From: Russula earlei
Taxonomy: Eukaryota > Basidiomycota > Agaricomycetes > Russulales > Russulaceae
Assembly: GCA_025769875.1 (NCBI GenBank)
Contig: JAGFNK010000073.1
Coordinates: 90,485 to 154,484, forward strand
Direction of reading: 5' to 3'
Length of the DNA stretch: 64,000 bases
Position 1 is the first letter of the stretch. The number at the start of each line of letters is the position of its first letter. The position numbers and the translations under genes were made by a program. Of this stretch, positions 58,305 through 64,000 are shown in pieces. The notes below the pieces were generated by a model. That model was not told the DNA's origin. It saw only the letters and a program-made list of their open reading frames with translations, and searched no databases.

Positions 58305-60449
58305 TTGGTTGGAGGGGGAGAGGAGGGCGGAGAGATTTGTTTGTTCGACAATTGAGAAAAGGGAACGGATGAATAAGCGAGGAGGAAAAAGACGGCTGCC
58401 GTTGTCGTCTTGTCTTGTCTCTGCGTGCGGTCCGTGCGAACACCAGTGAGAGTTCTTCCCGCCACCACATTTGCTCCGCTTCAATACTCTCACTCTCACA
58501 TCCCACTTTGCAAGGTGTTATATACACATTCTGGTCTTCTTGACGTTCAGATATCAAGCAAGCCGCGCACAGATGGCTACTCGTCATATTCTACAACCGA
58601 TCAGCGGGTGAACGGAGCCTTGCGAACCGATAATGATATGGTGACTGATTTCGCCAACCCTTTCTCTGTCCAAAGGAGCGAGATGTATTCCATGACAGCT
58701 CCATGGAGTTGCCTAAAGCCGCGATGCCCAGTGCGCGTCTTCGTTAAGTACAAAACACATGCATAAAAATCGAGTGCCGTAAACTTCACCATGATCTGTT
58801 TGTCCGATGTTTTCGCAGAGGCGGTAGTGACTCGGAAATTGGGAGGTTTCGGTCCGATTGTTTGGACGGGGTGCGACTGCGAATACAGATGCGATACATA
58901 CCAGTGGAATGAGGCGGACAACGACCCACTGGCGAAAGGAAATTCATGGCATAGGACGGGGCTTATGTGCAGCGACGAAGTGCACCCTGTCAGACTCGTC
59001 TGAAGACTCAGAAGAATTCCACTTTCAAACAACAGTCAGGCCAAGTCATCGCGCCCTCCAATGACCAAGTACCCCTATGCTTGGGCGTCCAGATGAATGT
59101 AGCGAATCCAACTAGAGTTGAGAGCATTTTGAGTTTGACGATCCGTGATGCCGCCCATCATAATGACCATCCGAACGACCAGAGCATGATGATGGAGGCC
59201 ACAATAAGCTTGTTACCGCCATCGCTATGATAATTCAAACCCTCTTGCATCCTACTGGCCTCGTGATTGTAAAATGTTTCCGCAAAAGAATAGACAACCA
59301 GCCGCTTCGTATTCAGGTCATATATATCATCCCGCCGACTGAAGACTTCCATGAAGGAACGGAAGCCAACGTACGGAGGAGAGACACAGAGGCGAACAAA
59401 TCTGGCCTAAGCGTTCGTCCAGGATCCTTGACTCGGCTTTTGTCGCAGTAAAGTCGCAATCGACGTGATTGGCCATCTGAGACGGTGCAGTTCAATCCAG
59501 TACAGAAACGATATTGTCAAACGAGATGGGGTTTGTAACGACATACAGAAGACCTGCATAGCATCCACTTTTTCGGGGACCATTAACTTGTGAGCTCCAT
59601 CCAACCGGGATGTATAAATCTGAGATTGGAAGAAAGTCGAACTCTGCGTTCTGGACAGCTCCTTCAACTGTACGTCTGGCGACGGACGACAGAAAGATGG
59701 ATAGGGGGTCAAGTCACCAGAAGGCTTAGCAGAACAACGTCTGGAGGATACGATTAGTTTTGTTATTGAATTCAGAACATACTATTATATGAAATGAAAC
59801 GCGTGACGCAGGGTCGCAAAAATCCTCTTGTCGTCCACTCACTCAGCTAAGCTAGTGAAGTCGCTTCTTATGCACGTACAGTAGACGGCGAAGAAAAGGT
59901 ATCGAATCTAAAATTTGGTCACTGATGCACACCTTAGGTTCAATTTTCTATGATTGGTCTTGTCACGGTTCATCGACACGATCAAGCTAGCGGATGGATA
60001 AAGTCGAGACCGCCCATCCGGCGGTGTTTGATTGGTGCCAAAAGGTGCAACCCGATGGGATAAACTGTGCCTGTCCCATGAGTATTATTTCATTCTAAAC
60101 GGGAATAGCTGGTCTGGGTTCCCTTGCCGCTGGCCGCTGGCGCTGGCGCACACCGTAGCCGCCCCTCAAAAGGATGCCACCAGGCCCTCCTGGTTTTTTT
60201 GGCCGTGTCGCACGCTTTTGACGTTCCGTACTGGTTCATACAGGTCCGTCTTGTTATCTTCTATGTTGCGGTTGTCGTTCAGTACCAACCTCAATCATTA
60301 AGCAGGCTGCTGTGTCCCTCTCCTCATTTCTCCTTGAACATTCGTTCCCCTTCACGCTCTTTCAACCCACACTCCTTAAAAGCATTCAAGCATTCGGTTC
60401 ATGTTCACCCCTCCTCCCTCACCCCTTCCTCCACCTCTTAGATCACTTC
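58305..60449. other. 2.1 kb with no convincing gene
   Basis: Minus-strand frames at 59712-59158 and 59032-58601 have mixed composition (for example MVKFTALDFYACVLYLTKTR, DDIYDLNTKRLVVYSFAETF, ending VASIIMLWSFGWSL) and could be exons of a small, possibly decayed gene, but stops intervene and no family was recognised. Confidence 0.35.
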
Positions 60450-61814
60450 ATGACACAAATCTTTCCGTGTCACCTTCCTCTCGTTCTCTCGCCATCATCT
60501 CCCAAACAATGTCCGACTCCAGCGCTCGTCCTCTCGTCACCTCCACTGAAGGATGACGACCGTCGAAGGAGGCCACAGAAGATCAGTCCGTCCGTTCAGG
60601 ATCACAAGCATCTGCTCGCATGGCGCACCGGATTGACGGTCATCATGGTTCCACTCATCCTTATCCTGGTTACGCTCTTGACGCGCTTTGCCTCGCATCG
60701 GTTTTTCTTGGACTTCCTAAGCGGCCCTTCTCCAGGAACGCGCGTTCTCCCGGCCGCCGGGACCGACAGGACGATGCACCCAGGACATTCATTTTATCGG
60801 CGGCAGAACGGCGGGAACGCAATGCCATCCAGTGTGTGCTCGTCCTTGTCGAGCACGTCACCGTTGGTCTTCCCAACGGTGACAGCGGCTAGTACTAGCA
60901 CCCAAGGTCCGACGCAGGGCACGCCTACCGTCCCGATGTCGCCTGCGCTTCCTACTCCGTTCCCTCAACCGTTCGACACGACGCTGTCCAACAACTTTAC
61001 GACAAACTCATGTGAAACATTTTTCGCAAACATGACACTTTCTCTCCCTTTTCGTCAATGTCGGCCATTTTCCTTTCTATCCCAGACATCCTCCCAGTTC
61101 TTGGAGGTCAGTGACTCTATTTTACCCTCCGACGGTTATTGATCTCGATTTGGACGTCAATACAATCTTGTACAATTTGTGATCAGGCACAGTCAAATAT
61201 CACGGCACTCAACGTTGACGTTTGGGGCACATGTAACACTCCTGTGGATGCGGATCAGTGCGCAGCCAACATGAAATGGTTCCAATCGGAGTTGTTGGTC
61301 GCATGCTCCGCAGAGAAGAGTGAGAGCAACCAAATGATATTGCAGACGCTTGCTAGTACGTTTCTATCTTGTCATTTGTCGAACGATTTCAATTGGACCC
61401 TCGTCCTTCTTAGGTTTGCAGACCTACACTTTGATGCGAGATGTCGCATGTCTGGTGGATCAGAACACGTCCGCGTACTGTTACATCGAGGCCGCTAGCA
61501 GTAAGGACCCGTCAGACCTCTATTTCTACTCACTGCCGTTTGGGATCCCCCTCCCGAACAATACCTCGCCGTCATGTTCTAGCTGCACCAAGAGCGTTAT
61601 GGCTATATTCGCGTCGAATGTAAACCAAACCAATGGCCTGGAGCAGACGTACAACGATGCGGCGCGTCTCGCATCTTCAAAATGTGGTTCAAGTTACGTT
61701 TACACGCAGTCAGCCATTGCATCGTCGTCATCTGCGGCGCTATGGATTGGGGACACGGCTACTGTCTGGACCCTTGTGTTCACGTTGTGTGTTCTTTTTG
61801 TGGGGCTGGTATAG
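60450..61814 (+). CDS. DUF7729-type cell-surface protein (signal anchor, Cys-rich ectodomain)
   Basis: Fungal family of unknown function, predicted at the cell surface. The start is tentative (ATG 60450, MTQIFPCHLPLVLSPSSPKQ). A basic Ser/Pro segment precedes a strong membrane span, LTVIMVPLILILVTLLTRFA, then a Ser/Thr-rich stalk. The conserved domain reads PFPQPFDTTLSNNFTTNSCE, FFANMTLSLPFRQCRPFSFL, SQTSSQFLE, intron, AQSNITALNVDVWGTCNTPV, DADQCAANMKWFQSELLVAC, intron, SLQTYTLMRDVACLVDQNTS, YCYIEAASSKDPSDLYFYSL, PSCSSCTKSVMAIFASNVN. Nine or so Cys are spaced as in the family, with several N-glycosylation sequons. The C-terminal hydrophobic stretch VWTLVFTLCVLFVGLV after a Ser/Ala region suggests a GPI signal. 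Confidence 0.8.
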
Positions 61815-62358
61815 TTTTTTTTTTTTTTTGTCGGCTGGGATTTCCGTTGGTTGGCTGGCGTTCAAGAGTTCTTTTTTTTTTTTTTCATGTATCGGTACAG
61901 TGATCTCAATTGGCATCTATATCCTTTTCTCTTTTCCCACCTGGTTTTCTGTCTCCCACGTTTTGTTATTTATTGCCCACGGATCAGCTAGCACCTGGAT
62001 ACGAGAATCCACATTAGTTCTAATTCCCGTGTGTGTGGGAGTGGGAGTCGGCCTGGTCGGGATGACGTGATGGATGGACAGGATTAGCGCCATTACCCAG
62101 CGCCATGTGGAGTTTTGTCTCCACCGTCTCTGCTCAACTGCTCAACTAAACCTATGGCCATCTCCATTTCTTGTCGTGGCTTGAGCCACCAAATAGTGAC
62201 GTAGCTTCGTTGCTTGTACACGATTGGACGCCGGCCGGTCGCTCTGCCAGTGGCTGCCATCGTACGACAAGCCATAAAGACACCGCTTGAATTATTTTTC
62301 GCGTGCGAGCTATACTAGTGGCCGTATCGTAATACGTTGAACCCTCACCTTCCTCCCA
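61815..62358. other. Intergenic, T-rich tracts
   Basis: T13 (61816-61828) and T14 (61872-61885) follow the DUF7729 stop; the rest holds no recognised feature and includes the promoter of the DUF1769 gene. Confidence 0.4.
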
Positions 62359-63966
62359 ATGCCCCGCCTGCGTGTCGTAGCTGGGCCATCCTTGGATGCT
62401 CTCGTACCCATCTCGGTCAACTCTGATCTGCCACAGAACATCGTTTCTGACGCCTTCGAGGGGCAGATCGCCGCATATATTAAAGGCTTCCCAGACGAGC
62501 AAGGCAACGCTTTGCAGAGCGAATACTTCAACCGCGAGGATCGGAAAGGCGTTACCTGGAGCATACAGGTCCAAGGTATGTCATGTCGTCCGCTCTTCCT
62601 CCCACCAGGGCCGTCAGGTTGAACGGGCGAGATTGCGCATGCAGGACGCTTCCTTCGCCCCATCTCTGCGGATGACGTCCTTTTTGGAAACACCTTTGAC
62701 CGTCCCTTGAAATTGCCCTGGGGTTCCGGCGCGGCGCTCAAGTTCATGCAGTAAGCACCCTATTCCCAGTGCCCTTTTCAACACAACACGGGTCGCGTCT
62801 GTAAACTGACGTCACGACTGTCTTTTACCACTACCCTCAGCTTCGTTGACCCGACTTTGGAACACGACCTTGCCTCAAGCACGAAGCCGTGGGCACTTTC
62901 CCCGCTCATTTCGACGATGCCGTACTTCGCTCACAGACGCGTTCTTCTCGCATCTCGATCGCCCTCGCCCTCGCCCTCGCCCCTCGCCCTCGCCCACAAT
63001 GCCTCAGCCTACCCCCGACGAAACATCGTCATCAAAATATGCGATCAACCGCAAGGCATGGCCGTCTTTTCCGCCTCCGCAATCCCTGTCCGATGACACG
63101 GCACAGCTGCACCTCACTCTGAGGACTCCAGAGCCCTCACATTCGCCCTCGCCTTCGCCGTTATCTTCGCGCCATGCGTCACCGTCGGGGGCCGCTACCC
63201 CCTTCCGACTCTGACGGTTCCATGCCAGCCTCCGGTAGGGAGTCGTGGTTCGAACCCCAAGCCCCTGGCAACGCCAGTTCCACGCTTCAACCTCCCAAGT
63301 CGCACGTGGGAGACAAACACCTGTCGAAGAAGCACAAGCGTCTGTCCGCCGCATCGCTCGCTTCACGTCTGTCAGCACATCACGAAGGCAGGCTGGCGCG
63401 CTCGGAGCGCAAGCGTACGGAGACGTTTGCGAAGCAAGAACAGGAACTCCAGGAACTGCGCAATGCAGCTCGCCGTCGCGCGTATTTTCGCGACGCGCCG
63501 CGTCGACAGGAAGCTTACTTTCGGACCCGAGGTACGCGAAGCATCCCTGTCGGTGCCTTTCGCACACGCGAACAACAAGGATTCGCCCCCTCCCCCTGAT
63601 TTCCCAAGCCTGGCGTGACGTTTGCGCCCTGTTTAGGATATACTCACGACGGACTTTTGCTATGGCTTTATTCAGTTCACCCCAACCGTGTCGCTAAACC
63701 TGCCCGGGGGTATCACATTTGATCTGATGCAATATTGGGATGGACAACCCGTCCGCTTCGTATGCTGCGAGCGCAAGCGGGATGATGTGGGCGATGGAGG
63801 AGCTGAAGGAACCGACACAGATACGGACGTACCCTGGGGCCGTGTGTTCTGGTGTGTGTCGATAGAGCTCATCCCAGATGAGCCGTCGCAGCCGCAACAG
63901 CCACCGCAAGTACAACCACAGCCCCTTACCCAGCCTGGATCCCATCCAGCAAGCAACGAACGATGA
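62359..63966 (+). CDS. DUF1769-domain protein (with several apparent frame slips)
   Basis: Conserved fungal protein of unknown function. ATG 62359 gives MPRLRVVAGPSLDALVPISV, then FEGQIAAYIKGFPDEQGNAL, NREDRKGVTWSIQVQ, intron, GRFLRPISADDVLFGNTFDR, LPWGSGAALKFM, intron, HFVDPTLEHDLASSTKPWAL, SPLISTMPYFAHRR. The Ser-Pro repeat after this shifts frame at 62980-62983, where one hexanucleotide unit has an extra C; beyond it the frame TMPQPTPDETSSSKYAINRK and SFPPPQSLSDDTAQLHLTLR is the expected one. Two more shifts seem needed (near 63198-63202 and 63471-63482). The last exons give FATRRVDRKLTFGPE, intron, DILTTDFCYGFIQFTPTVSL, NLPGGITFDLMQYWDGQPVR, FVCCERKRDD and WGRVFWCVSIELIPDE. Either unresolved introns, assembly indels or a decaying gene. 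Confidence 0.75.
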
Positions 63967-64000
63967 TGCCGAGCACCAGACAAGCGTAACCTGATGTCAG

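Noticed and set aside
1..64000. CRISPR arrays, bacterial operons, rRNA genes
   Set aside because: Spaced direct-repeat arrays, rRNA motifs and bacterial gene layout are absent; introns throughout show a eukaryote.

Overview
This 64 kb window is nuclear DNA of a filamentous basidiomycete, most likely an agaricomycete. The evidence is short introns (mostly 45-65 nt, GT..AG) splitting nearly every gene, genes packed on both strands, and protein families typical of mushrooms: a multi-intron P450, F-box proteins with a Cys-pair motif, a WW-like/multi-membrane-span family, DUF7729 and DUF1769. There are no operons, ribosome binding sites or CRISPR arrays. Family names come from reading the translations by eye; no search was run, and exon ends are inferred from GT..AG and frame continuity.

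Left housekeeping block (1-11.6 kb): a cytochrome P450 cut by the window edge (-), SEC20 (+), an F-box protein (+), the oligosaccharyltransferase subunit ribophorin II/Swp1 (-), a tRNA-Cys(GCA) (-), proteasome lid subunit RPN3 (+) and a complex I assembly factor of the NDUFAF2 type (+).

Accessory block (11.6-30.9 kb): three relatives of one WW-like, multi-TM family in the same orientation (one with long disordered N-terminus, one broken by stops and deletions, one compact), interleaved with at least two related minus-strand gene remnants. This is a decaying tandem duplication. It ends with a 1.57 kb non-autonomous DNA transposon with about 180-bp terminal inverted repeats and a perfect 9-bp target duplication, i.e. 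Mutator-like.

Right housekeeping block (30.9-64 kb): AFI1/MesA-type polarity DENN protein (-), a small coiled-coil protein (-), coatomer alpha (-), an XPG/FEN1-like nuclease (+, divergent from coatomer alpha), a three-LIM paxillin-like protein (-), GID/CTLH ligase subunit FYV10/MAEA (+, divergent from the LIM gene), an unnamed conserved basidiomycete protein (+), mitochondrial ribosomal protein mL59 (-), DEAD-box helicase DHH1 (-), a DUF7729 surface protein (+) and a DUF1769 protein (+).

Several otherwise conserved genes (SEC20, RPN3, DUF1769, one WW-like copy) show one-base frame slips, mostly at short homopolymers or simple repeats. That pattern fits residual assembly indels better than many independent pseudogenes, and should be settled before any is called broken. 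The functions do not form one pathway; secretory traffic (SEC20, SWP1, coatomer, AFI1) is over-represented by chance or weak synteny.
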